Assembly (NCBI GenBank): GCA_946811695.1
Contig: OX328123.1
Location: forward strand, 122,105,118-122,169,117
DNA length: 64,000 bases
Origin: Gonocerus acuteangulatus
Taxonomy: Eukaryota; Arthropoda; Insecta; Hemiptera; Coreidae
Direction of reading: 5' to 3'
Within the stretch, counting starts at the first letter, position 1. Each line of letters begins with the position of its first letter. Under the pieces are notes generated by a model. The model had not been told where the DNA came from and ran no database searches. It was given only the letters and a program-made list of their open reading frames with translations. Shown here piece by piece: positions 21,901 to 34,620 of the stretch. The translations under genes and the position numbers were made by a program.

Positions 21901-22385
21901 GTCTCAGGTTGCCAAATATTTGAGGAGAATTACAATTTAAGTCTGTGGTATCTTCGTAATAGATTTTATTCTTAGGAGACAAACTACTTTAGGAATAAAT
22001 TTCTTTTTCCTCCATTCATACCTTTTATATATTATTCCTTTAATTGATCAGAAATTATGGAAAAGATCGATAAGTAAACAAATATGAAAGAGCATTGCAC
22101 AAATGAGAGAAGGAACCAACACAGACAAACATTGAACAAAAATTGTGTTTTGAGACAAAAGACGTTTCCTTTACTAAAATTTAGGTCAACATTTTTGGTG
22201 TAGATACATGGTTAAAGTAAATTATTTTAGATTTTTAGAGGATAAAGAATATTATTTTGGCTAATTAAAGCCATTGCCTCCTTTTTCTGTATTTATGCTA
22301 AGAAACCATTTATTCCCAATATCTTTAAGTTTAATTCTCCCTCAAGCTTCTGGGACTCTGTTCTATCCACATTCTGGCTTCACTT
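18911..22385. other. 3.5 kb without recognisable genes
   Basis: No coding frame above background. 19880-19990 (AAAAACTGATTGTGTCTTG, AAGACTGGGGAAGGCTT) resembles 39550-39590 and the arms of the 49701-50212 palindrome. Otherwise the sequence looks unique and AT-rich. Confidence 0.5.
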
Positions 22386-22629
22386 CATGGGCACATATAG
22401 GAAATAATTTCGGGGGGGGGGGACGCTGTGACCATTTCTGGGGTATGGAATACTTACAATTTATAACTTGGAATAGTTTTAGGCAACTAAAACGCTAATA
22501 AACCTAAAATAAAATATTTTTTATGAACACTTATTTAGTGATCTTATTTAATTTATTTTTCAGGGTTTTATGGCACATTTTTACCATGAAATCTGGCTGC
22601 AGACCCCCCCCCCCTTATATACACCACTG
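22386..22629 (-). mobile_element. hAT-type MITE, family G
   Basis: Starts CATGGGCACATATAGG and ends CCCCTTATATACACCACTG. Flanks CTTCACTT and CTTGAGTT agree at 6 of 8 positions, compatible with an old 8-bp duplication. Confidence 0.8.
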
Positions 22630-22805
22630 CTTGAGTTCTATAGTTTGGAGTAATATTTTGCCCGAGTTCTGTTGGGCTTCAACAGATTCAATGATTCGTT
22701 GTAGAGCAGGTAGGTAAGGTATAAAGCCTTTAACTTTAAATTCAGTATATGAATAAAATTCTTTACAAAAATAACAGAACAAGAAAATTTCATCTTTTAT
22801 AAAAT

Positions 22806-23840
22806 TTAAATAATGATGGTCTTTAATGGCACTAAATAAGAAGTATTGCCTCCTCTGGCTTTAATGACTGCTTCCATCCTTTTGGGCATACTCATTAATA
22901 GCTTTTTAATAAAATCTGGTGGGATGCTGCCCCACTCCCCAATTATAGCCTTCTTTAGCATTTCAAGGGCACTAGGAGGAGGATCCTGTGACCTAACCAT
23001 CTTTTTAAGTTTTTTCCACTCATGTTCAATTGGATTAAGGTCTGGACTTCTCACAGGCACATCTAAGTTACGGATACCTGTAGTTTTCAGGTAAAGGACA
23101 CAGTAGCTGCCTTATGCGCCCAGGCATTATTGTGCATAAACATTGCGTCTGCGCCAATGAGAGGCATATAAAGCGCTACATTATTTTCTTATATAATTTC
23201 CACATGTCTTAAAGCATTGAAGGCTGCTCCTTTGGTTTGTATATGGTTCCCAAGAAATGCCACCCCAGAACATGAGGTCAACCTCCAAAAGCCATAGTTT
23301 CTGATGCACAGAACTTATTGTACCTTTTTCCAGGCCTTCTTGACACTCTTTCATGACCATCTGGCCTGATAAGACCCACACTTGTCACTTCAGTGAAGAT
23401 GATATTTTTCCATTCCATCGGCCCTAGGTTGGTGTTCTCTAGCAAATCTTAGCCTCTGTCTACAATGTTCTGCAGTAAGAAGGGGCCCTTTCAAAGACCT
23501 TCTTAAGACTAGGGCCTACCTCTCTCCATCTTCTCCTAATGTTTTTGCCTCTGACATTGACATCCCACGAACTCCTCTAACCAAGTTTCCAATGCGCGAA
23601 GCAGTGCTCCAATTCCTGATGCTTACAAGTTAATGGAACAGGCCTTAATGGGATCAGTGACTTTTGGACCACCTGAGTTTGGACAGCTTGTGTAACTTCC
23701 GATATTTCTCTACCTTTAAAGAGCTTTGAAATTGAAGAGTAATTAAAATCAAGGCGATTAGTGATGTAACGCAAAGATTTTCCTTTTTCGTGAAGAGTAA
23801 TTATTCTTAGTGAATTATGGTGACTGAAACAACTCATTAT
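22806..23840 (-). pseudogene. Tc1-like transposase, broken
   Basis: DDE transposase of the Tc1 group, which cuts and pastes its element into TA sites. Three blocks on the minus strand lie in correct order. The N-terminal helix-turn-helix (23577-23837) reads HNSLRIITLHEKGKSLRYI. The middle (23181-23381) contains MFWGGISWEPYTNQRSSLQ. The C-terminal block (22806-23060) contains SPDLNPIEHEWKKLKKM, which carries the final catalytic acidic residue, and RMEAVIKARGGNTSY. Stops and frameshifts separate the blocks, so the protein is dead. Intact Tc1 transposases are about 340 residues; the total span here fits that. Terminal repeats are not clear; a possible right end (TACACTAGCCGTCAAAAATA on the minus strand) is near 24250. 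Confidence 0.88.
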
Positions 23841-24279
23841 TACAAGAATAAACCAAATTAAGCAAAAACTTGATTTATTAAGTATATGATTAATCTAAAT
23901 ATATGATTCAAATAATATACTCTTTTACATCTTTACGTGAATTCATTTTCAATTGCGCGCATATACATAGGCATCCATGACCCTAGTGGTTGAACTGCCT
24001 TAAAACACCAAAAAAACAAACAAAAAAAAACTTGATTTTTGAGGCCAACAAAAGGTAAAAACAGACAAAAATATTGATTCAAATCAATCAACAAAATGTT
24101 TAATCCTTCATTTTTTGACAAACAATGAGTAACAATGATATGAATAATCCGTAATGTCTCTCATGTGACTAATCCCAGTGCTAGAAATAAAATAAAGCAT
24201 GGATTGGCCTGTTAAACTAAAAAAATCTCGAGATATATAAATGTTGCGATATTTTTGACGGCTAGTGTAGTAGGTGATA

Positions 24280-24625
<346 letters not shown>

Positions 24626-24628
24626 AAG

Positions 24629-24874
24629 TAAAGGGGGGGGGCTGAAAGGGCTGCTCCCCCCCCCCGCAATCGGTAAAAATGAATCGTAAAAACCTTAAAA
24701 ATAATAATAAGATCACTTAGTTCAGCAAAAAATAATTTCTTTTGGGCGTAATAGCGTTTTAATTGTCTAACTATTCCATGTTCTAGATTTTTATTATCCC
24801 ATACCCCCCAAAATCCTTTCAGGCCCCCCCGAAATTCTCCCAGACCCCTCCAAAATTATTTTCTATATAAGCGT
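24629..24874 (+). mobile_element. hAT-type MITE, family G, left end lost
   Basis: G-run/C-run hairpin, AAAATAATAATAAGATCACTTAG body and right end TTTTCTATATAAGCGTG are present; the CATGGGCGTATA left end is missing. Confidence 0.75.
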
Positions 24875-24941
24875 GAACATCCTTCTCATTTACTAGCTTT
24901 GTTTTATTGAAAAAAAAATGCAATCAAAATAACAGCACCCA

Positions 24942-24993
24942 GGCGCTATTGGCCAAGATGTAGATGCGCCGTAAAAAAAAAACACAAAAAAAA
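24942..24993 (+). mobile_element. Extremely 5'-truncated SINE A with target duplication
   Basis: Only the last ~30 bp of the SINE A body (GGCGCTATTGGCCAAGATG, TAGATGCGCCGT) plus its A-rich tail are present, flanked by AACAGCACCCA on both sides (24931-24941 and 24994-25004). This shows that a 5'-truncated SINE inserted by target-primed reverse transcription. Confidence 0.82.
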
Positions 24994-25004
24994 AACAGCA
25001 CCCA

Positions 25005-25659
25005 ATTAAAAAATAAGGCGTACAACATAAATAAAAATTAATAACTGAAGTAAACAGAGACACAAAAAGAGGAACTACTTCTCGACATATTATCAAATGT
25101 CAAGCAGGTAATTTTGCGAAGCTTATGGCTGGGGCTGTAACGGTACTTATTGTCAGGACCTTAGAAAGAGGAGCAGGTAGCCAAACCATTGTTTCCTCGT
25201 CAAACTTCTAGCCGAGTCTGGCATATTATGTTGAATAAAACTAAAGATAATTCTGGAATCGCCTTTTCTCAGAAATGGTTAATCTAATGAAAAAAAGTGT
25301 GAAGACAAGTTTTGTACATAATTGCACAATCTACAATTTTTGTCTGAACTATTTTTACCATAAAACAAAACGTTTCGTTTAAAATTCCTAAAAACCTTTT
25401 TTAGCGAACTTTGACCTCGAAAAAATTCTTTGCACTCATGGGATCCATAAGGGCTTTTCCCAATTGCCTTATAATGTTGTCCCTATCTTTCATGCAAATT
25501 TTCAGGTTGCTAGGAATTTATGCAAAGGTACTCGTATTTTTCTAACTCATCTATTTCTGACAACAGAAAATTGGTTCTCATTTTAACTATCCTGTTATAA
25601 ACACAAATACATTTACCTAATATAAGAATTACAAAAATGTTCCGTTTACTTCATATGTA
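25005..25659. other. No gene recognised
   Basis: No supported coding; scattered words around 25400-25500 may be remote family E. Confidence 0.4.
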
Positions 25660-26125
25660 TGCAAGTACTCGTTTTATAGGCTTCTTGGCTTAGGAAAACG
25701 AATGACACCATTTTTAAGGCGATAGCGTTAACCGTTTTCGAGAAAATTGGAAAAAATAGTTGCTGAATAACGTTATTGGTTTTGGTACTTACAATCATGG
25801 GATTCAGTTGAAACATTTTTTGCATGTTTGAATTTCATCAGAACTAACATGTTAAACTTTTGGTTACTTTCGGAGCTAAGGAAGGGTTAGAATAAAATAT
25901 TTCATGAACAGTCAAGAAAAGTTTTTGGAACTTCGTATACTTTCATTAATATCTCGAACACGGTTGGGAAATCGTGGTAAGTGGATAGAACCTATTTGAA
26001 AGCTTACTAAATTCTCTACAAAAAAGATTCTAAAACTATTTTTTATTAGGTTAGGTCAATCGGAGAAATAAGTGCTTAAATCTTCAAATACGTCAGTTTT
26101 GTTCTTATGAACGGGGTTTTGTCGT
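25660..26125 (+). repeat. Diverged family E copy
   Basis: Contains GCAAGTACTCGTTTTATAGG, AACCGTTTTCGAGAAAATTG, GGGATTCAGTTGAAACATTT, AAGGAAGGGTTAGAATAAAA and CAATCGGAGAAATAAGTGC in family E order but with many differences; the terminal motifs are absent. Confidence 0.75.
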
Positions 26126-26130
26126 TCTTT

Positions 26131-26268
26131 TTAGCGCGGTTCCTCCCTCCCCCATAGGGAGGAACCCCGCTTATAGGGTTGATACAATGAAACAATCCGG
26201 AAGTGCCGACTAGAAAATTTCGCATTTCAGAACCCCTAGAGACTGAAAATAACGGTGGTTCAAATTTG

Positions 26269-26359
<91 letters not shown>

Positions 26360-27714
26360 CTGTTCGCTCATTTCTGGCTTCCCTGATGGTCCGATTTTGA
26401 TGAAATTTGGTACAAAAATCTGTCGTCCAATTTGAAAGGTCAAGTTCGTTAACCAGCAAAATCCGCCCACTGGAAGATGGCGTTTGGGGCGAAATTCGCG
26501 CAGAAAAAATCGTAACGCTTACGTTTTTGAGTTTATAAGCTTGAAAGTACTCTTTTTATAGGCTTCTTGGGCTAGAAAAACGAATGAAACCATTTTCAAG
26601 GCGATAGCTTTAACCGTTGTCGAGAAAATTGGAAAAATGGTTTTTGAATTCCGTTTTTGGTTTGGGTACTTAGAATCACGGGATTCAGTTGAAACATTAT
26701 CTGCATGTTCTAATTTCATTAAAACTAATATGTTGAAAGTTATGTTACGTTTGGAGTTAAGGAAGGGTTAGAATAAAATATTTTATGAACAGACATGAAA
26801 AGTTTTGGTAACTTTCCTTAATATCTCGAAAAAGGTTGAGAATCTTGGGGAACGGAAGATGACCATTAGAAAGCTCACTAAATGCTCTATAAAAATGGTT
26901 CTAATGAAAGTTTTGATTAGGCGATGTCAATCGGAGAAATAAGTGCATAAAACTTTAAAGTAATTGATTTCGCTTATTCGAACTGTTCTTTTTCTTTGAT
27001 TTTGGTACTTAGAATTATGGGATTCAGTTGAAACATTTTCTGCATGTTCTACATTCATTAAAACTAATATGTTGAAATTTTTGTTACGTTTGGAGTTAAG
27101 GAAGGGTTAGAATAAAATATTTTATTAACATACATAAAAAGTTTTGGTAACTTTGTATACTTTCCTTAATACCTCGAAAAAGGTTGAGAATCTTGGTAAA
27201 CGAAAGAATACCATTAGAAAGCTTATTAAATGCTCTAAAAAAAGGTTCTAATGAAAGTTTTGATTAGGCGATGTCAATCGGAGAAATAAGAGCTTAAAAC
27301 TTTAAAGTAATTGATTTCGCTTATTTGAAGTGTTCTTTTTGTCTGTTTTTTATTCCTTGTTATTTTTAAATTGCATATAGTCAGATAATGTATTTGACAA
27401 TAAAACAGATTAAGTAAAATAAGAAGATCAATTTATTGTTAGAAATGTAGCGTTCAAAGAGAGAGATCCCAAGGCATTCCAAATGCCTCTGAGCGGAGGC
27501 CTTTCTGCCCGACTTATGGTATAGCTGACCCATACAGGTAAGATTGTAAATCAAGACCTTTCAAGACTGGTTTGTTTGAGATTTCATTTGGATAGCTGTT
27601 TCGCTATTGATCTAAACAAAGCAATAACTGTTTCTATTCTATGCCTTCATAAACACTAGAGATAAGAACGGAACCGCGCTAAGATGACGCAGTTCCTGCG
27701 AATCGGACTTTTTG
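26131..27714 (+). mobile_element. Family E element, copy E1 (full length, internal duplication)
   Basis: Left end TTAGCGCGGTTCCTCCCTCC forms a hairpin with GGGAGGAACCCCGC. The right end reads GGAACCGCGCTAAGATGACG then CAGTTCCTGCGAATCGGAC and TTTTT. The motif TTAGCGCGGTTCC thus occurs inverted at both ends, with about 30 extra bp beyond it on the right. The interior holds a (TA)n tract between GGTTCAAATTTG and TTTGTCTGTTCGCTC, and a roughly 345-bp unit (GGTACTTAGAATNNNGGGATT...) present twice. No long protein is encoded. The superfamily is unknown; a non-autonomous Helitron-like element or a retroposon is possible. Confidence 0.8.
26268..26354. repeat. (TA)n microsatellite inside family E
   Basis: TA repeats with TGTATATATTTATA interruptions at the position conserved in all family E copies. 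Confidence 0.93.
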
Positions 27715-27718
27715 TAAT

Positions 27719-28573
27719 TTTAGCGCGGTTCCTCCCTCCCCCATAGGGAGGAACCCCGCTTATAAGGTTGATACAATGAAACAATCCGAAAGTACCGACT
27801 AGAAAATTTCGCGTTTCAGAACCCCTAGAGACCGAAAATAACGGTGGTTCAAATTTGTATATATATATATATATATATATTTGTCTGTTCGCTCATTTCT
27901 GGCTTCCCTGATGGTCCGATTTTGATGAAATTTGGTACAAAAATCAGTCGTCCAATTTGAAAGGTCAAGTTCGTTAACCAGCAAAATCCGATCACTGGAA
28001 GATGGCGTTTAGGGCGAAATTCGCGCAAAAAAATCGTAACGCTTACGTTTTTGAGTTCATAAGCTTGTAAGTAATCGTTTTAAATGCTTCCTGGCCTAGG
28101 AAAACGAATGAAACCATTTTCAAGGCGATAGCTTTAACCGTTTTCAAGAAAATTAGAAAAATAGTTTTTGAATACCGTTTTTGGTTTGGGTACTTAGAAT
28201 CATGGGATTCAGTTGAAACATTTTCTGCATGTTCTACATTCATCAAAACTAATATGTTGAAATTTTGGTTACGTTTGGAGTTAAGGAAGGGTTAGAATAA
28301 AATATTTTATTAACAGACATAAAACGTTTTAGTAACTTTGTTTACTTTCCTTAATATCTCGAAAAAGGTTGAGAATCTTGGTAAACGAAAGAATACCATT
28401 AGAAAGCTTATTTAATGCTCTAAAAAAAGGTACTAATGAAAGTTTTGATTAGGCGATGTCAATCGGAGAAATAAGAGCTTAAAACTTTAAAGTAATTGAT
28501 TTCGCTTATTCGAACTGTTCTTTTTGTCTGTTTTTTATTCCTTGTTATTTTTTAATTGCTTATAGTATAATTT
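27719..28573 (+). mobile_element. Family E element, copy E2 (3'-truncated, tandem to E1)
   Basis: It starts with the same hairpin end only a few bases after E1 ends (GTAATTTTAGCGCGG junction), carries a short (TA)11 tract, and stops after TTTTTAATTGCTTATAGT where full copies continue with GGATAATGTATTTGACAA. Confidence 0.8.
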
Positions 28574-28859
28574 GTTGAGTGGACAAAAGTTACCTGGCGT
28601 TCCATGCTACACGTACTTTAAATTTAAATATCATATTCGGCTTTGGACTTCACTCGTCAAGCCGTCGAACTAATATGCCACAGAAGATAGAATGATATTC
28701 AATTATGGACCATCTTGGTTAATATCTCATTTTTCATAAATGGCAATTTCTGACAATTCACTCTTCTGTAACTGTTCGGGTTCATAGTTTTGAACCTCTG
28801 ATCTCCTAATTGTGAGTCCTAGACGATTTTGACCTAGCCCATGACACTCCCCGGATCAT
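28574..28859. other. No gene recognised
   Basis: No feature supported. Confidence 0.45.
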
Positions 28860-28865
28860 GACCTA

Positions 28866-29360
28866 TCTTTGTGCCAAGCTTGGTCAAACTTTGTGGATTT
28901 GTATAAGGAACGAACATACTGTCAGACTGCTAAATTTTGATACCACACATGATGGGTTTCAGAAGGAATGATGGCATTTCGATGGAGCAAAAAGTAGAAA
29001 ACGTCATAGGTAATATGACACTCCTGTATCAAGACCTACCTGCGTGCCAAGTTTGGTCAAAATAGGCCAAACGGTGTGAATTTGTATAAGGAACAAACTT
29101 ACATACAGACAGCTAAAAGACCTTTTTTACCTAGCCTAGTGCATTCCCCGGACCAAGGCCTACCTGTGTGCCAAGTTTGGTCAAAATCGGTCAAACGGTG
29201 TGTATTTATATAAGGAACGAACAGACAGACAGACAGCTGATAGACAATTTAACCTAGCCGATGATTCTACCCGTATCAAGACCCATCTGTGTCCCAAGTT
29301 TGGTCAAAATCGGTCAAACGGTACGGATTTGTAAGAGGAACAAACATACCGACAGACAGC
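28866..29360 (+). repeat. ~122-bp degenerate tandem repeat
   Basis: Four units each contain GTGTGCCAAGTTTGGTCAAA, then TATAAGGAACAAAC and (CAGA)n-like CAGACAGACAGCT. Units begin near 28866, 29044, 29165 and 29288, giving periods of about 122 bp for the last three. This motif style is common in invertebrate repeats. It leads into the repeat at 29693-29910. Confidence 0.8.
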
Positions 29361-29651
29361 TGGTATAAGATTTTTACCGAGCCTATATGCGTCTAATTGT
29401 TTCTTAAAACATCAAATATAGGTTCTTCATACCGAGACAATTCATTTGATACCCCACATCATGGGTTTCGGACGGAATGATGGGGTTCCGAAGGAAGTAC
29501 GAAACTGGCACGCCCCCGCCCCGGAAGCGGAGTCAAACACAACTTTTCGCGATTTTTCGATTTTTTCCTTTAATAACGTCTTCATATCTATCTTCATACA
29601 AAATTTCAAGTCTCTAGCATCATGGGAAGTGCCTAATAATTTTGATGAGTC

Positions 29652-29674
29652 AGTGAGTGAGTGAGTGAGTGAGT
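29652..29674 (+). repeat. (GAGT)n microsatellite
   Basis: Six GTGA/GAGT units, in the arrangement seen at the end of the tandem repeat block. Confidence 0.85.
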
Positions 29675-29692
29675 CCTATAAATCCCGATTTT

Positions 29693-29910
29693 CGATCGCT
29701 TATATCTCAGAAACTATTCGATATAGAATTATGAAAATTTCCAGTTTTACTCACATCTAGTATTACAATACCTGTGTAAAATTTCATAACTTTATCTTTA
29801 CCTGGTTGAAAGTTATGAGAGGGTAAAAATCGGCTCTAAGACCGCCTGTAATATACACACAGTATGCTTAGGCCGGAACTTGGCCTGGCGCACTACCGTG
29901 CGCCTAGATT
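29693..29910 (+). repeat. Dispersed repeat (partner of 5686-5910)
   Basis: CGCTTATATCTCAGAAACT, GTGTAAAATTTCATAAC, GGCCGGAACTTGGCC and CGTGCGCCTAGAT occur in the same order as at 5686-5910. It is directly followed by a palindrome (30000-30097), suggesting one composite element. Confidence 0.75.
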
Positions 29911-29999
29911 TAGACTCACCTTGTGGTAGCTGACTTGGAACGAAAAATTGACGCTTTTGGGCAGACGTGCTATGCGTTTAGGCTCGCTCCGCTCGCTCA

Positions 30000-30097
30000 A
30001 GAAGATATCGAAACCCCTAGCCAATCCAACTCGCTAAAATTAATAGAATTCTATTAATTTTAGCGAGTTGGATTGACTAGCGTTTTGATATCTTCTT
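30000..30097. repeat. 98-bp near-perfect palindrome, copy 1
   Basis: Centre GAATTC; the arms run AGAAGATAT...AACTCGCTAAAATTAATA and back, with two small mismatches. It is preceded by GGCTCGCTCCGCTCGCTCAA. A related palindrome with the same leader lies at 50580-50673, so this is a mobile or amplified unit rather than a chance structure. Confidence 0.88.
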
Positions 30098-30560
30098 AAA
30101 ATTAAAAAAAAATTTAAAGAATGGTTTATTATTTAAAAAAAATATTTTTGAATAACTAACTGGAGATAAATTGATAAATAATTGATGGTAAATTTCAATT
30201 AGACATCCTTATTACGAACTTTTCCATACCCGCGCATGCGTATGTTGACAAACATAGTAGGTTACATTACCTTTCAGAACCCGTACAACAGTGAACTTTA
30301 GTGTTTCATAACTTCTTTCCTAGTGAAAAGCGAGCTTTTTTTTTAACGGATTCGTGTTTAGTGCATCAAAATACGTAATAGTGCAACATTTCAAAAGGAT
30401 CGGTGTGGAGACCGCGCTCCTTCACATTTACCTATGTGGCTTCCAAGATGGTTGTTTGTAAATACCAGTCCAAAATAGCATGTTTCAGGTTTTTTTATTT
30501 GGAATAAATGGACTATGAAGGTAACCTGGAGGACAGATAGATCATCTGAGGACAAAGGTT
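30098..30560. other. No gene recognised
   Basis: AT-rich; nothing supported. Confidence 0.45.
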
Positions 30561-32065
<1,505 letters not shown>

Positions 32066-32284
32066 AAGCAGGGTTTCTGAGGGATGACTAATTCATTTAG
32101 TAAACCGAGGATCAATGATGTTAAGGTGTGGCTAAGGGAATTAGAAATGAGAATTGTGGCATAGATGCATTGAAATGTAGGTTCAACATCATCATAGGAG
32201 ATAAATAATAGGTTGACTTGGAATAGATGCATAAGTGAAGAATTGTACTTAATATAAATAAAATATATAATACTTACCATCCAA

Positions 32285-32340
32285 GGTGCTAATGACCTTG
32301 GCAGTAGAAGCACCTATAATCAATAAATAAATAAAAAAAA
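32285..32340 (+). repeat. SINE-like 3' tail
   Basis: AAGGTGCTAATGACCTTGGC, then AGAAGCACCT and AATAAATAAATAAAA resemble 34085-34140 and the reverse of 53272-53330. This is probably the 3' end of another SINE; no head was found. Confidence 0.5.
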
Positions 32341-32471
32341 AAACTTACCATCCATTCATTCTTCATTTTTTGCATCTAGGAATGTGAAGGCACTTAATGG
32401 CTGATGCTCTCTTAATCAAGGACATTTTAATACACAATAAAGAACCATTAAATCCAATAAAATTATAACTT

Positions 32472-32608
32472 TTAGCGCGGTCCTCCCTCCCCCATAGGGA
32501 GGAACCCCGCTTATAGGGTTGATACAATGAAACAATCCGGAAGTGCCGACTAGAAAATTTCGCGTTTCAGAACCCCTAGAGACCGAAAATAACTGTGGTT
32601 CAAATTTG

Positions 32609-32675
<67 letters not shown>

Positions 32676-34249
32676 TTATTTATATATATATTTGTCTGTT
32701 CGCTCTCTAGATAGGAGACGAATGGTCCGATTTTGATGAAATTTGGTACAAAAATCCATCGTCCAATTTGAAAGGTCAAGTTCGTTAAACAGCAAAATCC
32801 GCCTACTGGAAGATGGCGTTTGGGGCGAAATTCGCGCAAAAAAAATCGTAACGCTTACGTTTTTGAGTTCATAAGCTTCTAAGTACTCGTTTTATATAAA
32901 TCCTGGGCTAGGAAAACGAATGAAACCATTTTCAAGGCGATAGCTTTAACCGTTTTCGAGAAAATTGGAAAAATATTTTTTGAATACCGTTTTTGGTTTG
33001 GGTACTTAGAATCATGGGATTCAGTTGAAACATTTTCTGCATGTTCTACTTTCATCAAAATTAATATGTTGAAATTTTGGTTACGTTTGGAGTTAAGGAA
33101 GGGTTAGAATAAAATATTTTATTAACAGACATAAAAAGTTTTAGTAACTTTGTTTACTTTCCTTAATATCTCGAAAAAGGTTGAGAATCTTGGGAAACGG
33201 AAGAATACCATTAGAAAGGTTATTAAATGCTCTAAAAAAAAGGTTCTAATGAAAGTTTTGATTAGGCGATGTCAATCGGAGAAATAAGAGCATAAAACTT
33301 TAAAGTAATTGATTTCGCTTATTCGAACTGTTCTTTTTGTCTGTTTTTTATTCCTTGTTATTTTTTAATTGCTTATTGTTGGATAATGTATTTGAAAATA
33401 AAACAAGTTAAGAAAAATAAGAAAAACAATTTAATGTTAGAGACATGGATTTCCAAGATATATAGCTTTTCAACTGCCTAGCGTCCTTCCTAGGGAGGGT
33501 TCTTTGTCTTTGATTTTGGTACTTAGAATTATGGGATACAGTTGAAACATTTTCTGCATGTTCGAGTTTCATCAACACTAATATGTTGAAATTTTTGTTA
33601 CGTTTAGAGTAAAGGAAGGGTTAGAATAAAATATTTTATTAACAGACAAAAAAAGTTTTGGTAACTTTGTATAATTTCGTTAGTATCTCGAAAACCGTTG
33701 ACAATCTTGTGAAGCGGAAGATTACCATTCGGAAGCTTACTAAATGCTCTACAAAAAAGGTTCTGAAGAAAGTTTTAATCAGGCGATGTCAATCGGAGAA
33801 AAAAGTGCTTAAAGCTTTAAATTAATTGATTGAGTTTATTCCAATGGTTCTTTTTGTCTGTTTTATTTCTTGTTATTTTTTAATTGCTTATAGTTGGATA
33901 ATGTATTTGACAACAAAACTGGTTAAGTAAAATAACAAAAACAATTTATTGTTAGAAATATAGATTTCCAAGATTCCAAGACCTTGTCACTAGCGGGTCT
34001 GTTTCTAGTGTAGCGGACCCTTCCAGGTAAGATTGTAAATCATGTATGTCACCTTTCAAGACTTTACTACTCACAGGAATGGCGTTAGTGACCTTAAGGG
34101 TTGACACGCCATTATAATAATTAATTAAAAAAAAAAGACTGGTGGAACCAAAATAATAACGGCTTCTATTTTAATCTTTCCAAATTAGACTAGGGATATG
34201 AACGGAACCGCGCTAAGATGATGCAGTCCTGCGAGACGGACTTTTTTTA
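32472..34249 (+). mobile_element. Family E element, copy E3 (expanded interior)
   Basis: Complete ends (TTAGCGCGGTCCTCCC; GGAACCGCGCTAAGATGATG then GACGGAC, T-run). The TACTTAGAAT...GGGAT unit occurs twice, about 520 bp apart. The (TA)n tract is at 32608-32690. A SINE-like tail at 34085-34140 lies inside. Confidence 0.8.
34085..34140 (+). repeat. SINE-like 3' tail
   Basis: GGCGTTAGTGACCTTAAGGG, TTGACACGCC and an AATTAATTAAAAAAAAAA tail; the GGCGT/ACGCC parts can pair. Same family as 53272-53330. Confidence 0.5.
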
Positions 34250-34620
34250 ACCTTCTGATCATCAATTTCCACCATCCAGCAATTCCTACCATTTCTAACA
34301 TTAGTTTATTGTTCTAGTTCTGTTGCAATATAATAAAATTTATTATTGGTTAAGGCCTATTAATAATTTTGATATGGGGTTAACCACCATTGTTAAAAAA
34401 CCTATTTTACTGATTAAAAAACTCCCATTATTTATAAAATGCTGTGAAGGAACCACAGACAATAAATAAATTTAGAAGGAAATGGGTTCCCTATTTACCC
34501 TTATGTTGCATTAATGTTTTTTAAAAGAACTACAAAAACAAGGAAGAACTGTGCAAACGGTGTTCCGATATCTCAAGTAGTACTCTGTAAACTGTTTTGA
34601 TTTCCTCATATGAAATTTAA
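34250..34620. other. No gene recognised
   Basis: Spacer between two family E copies; nothing supported. Confidence 0.45.

Noticed and set aside
26076..26459. Frames reading [11 protein letters not shown]...YIYIYI...[12 protein letters not shown], repeated in several family E copies
   Set aside because: The (TA)n tract is open in every frame and the flanks are repeat DNA. The antisense strand is equally open (26203-26400), and the frames start and stop differently between copies, so this is not evidence of a gene.
28866..29360. CRISPR-like array
   Set aside because: The repeat is long, degenerate and without unique spacers; the genome is eukaryotic.
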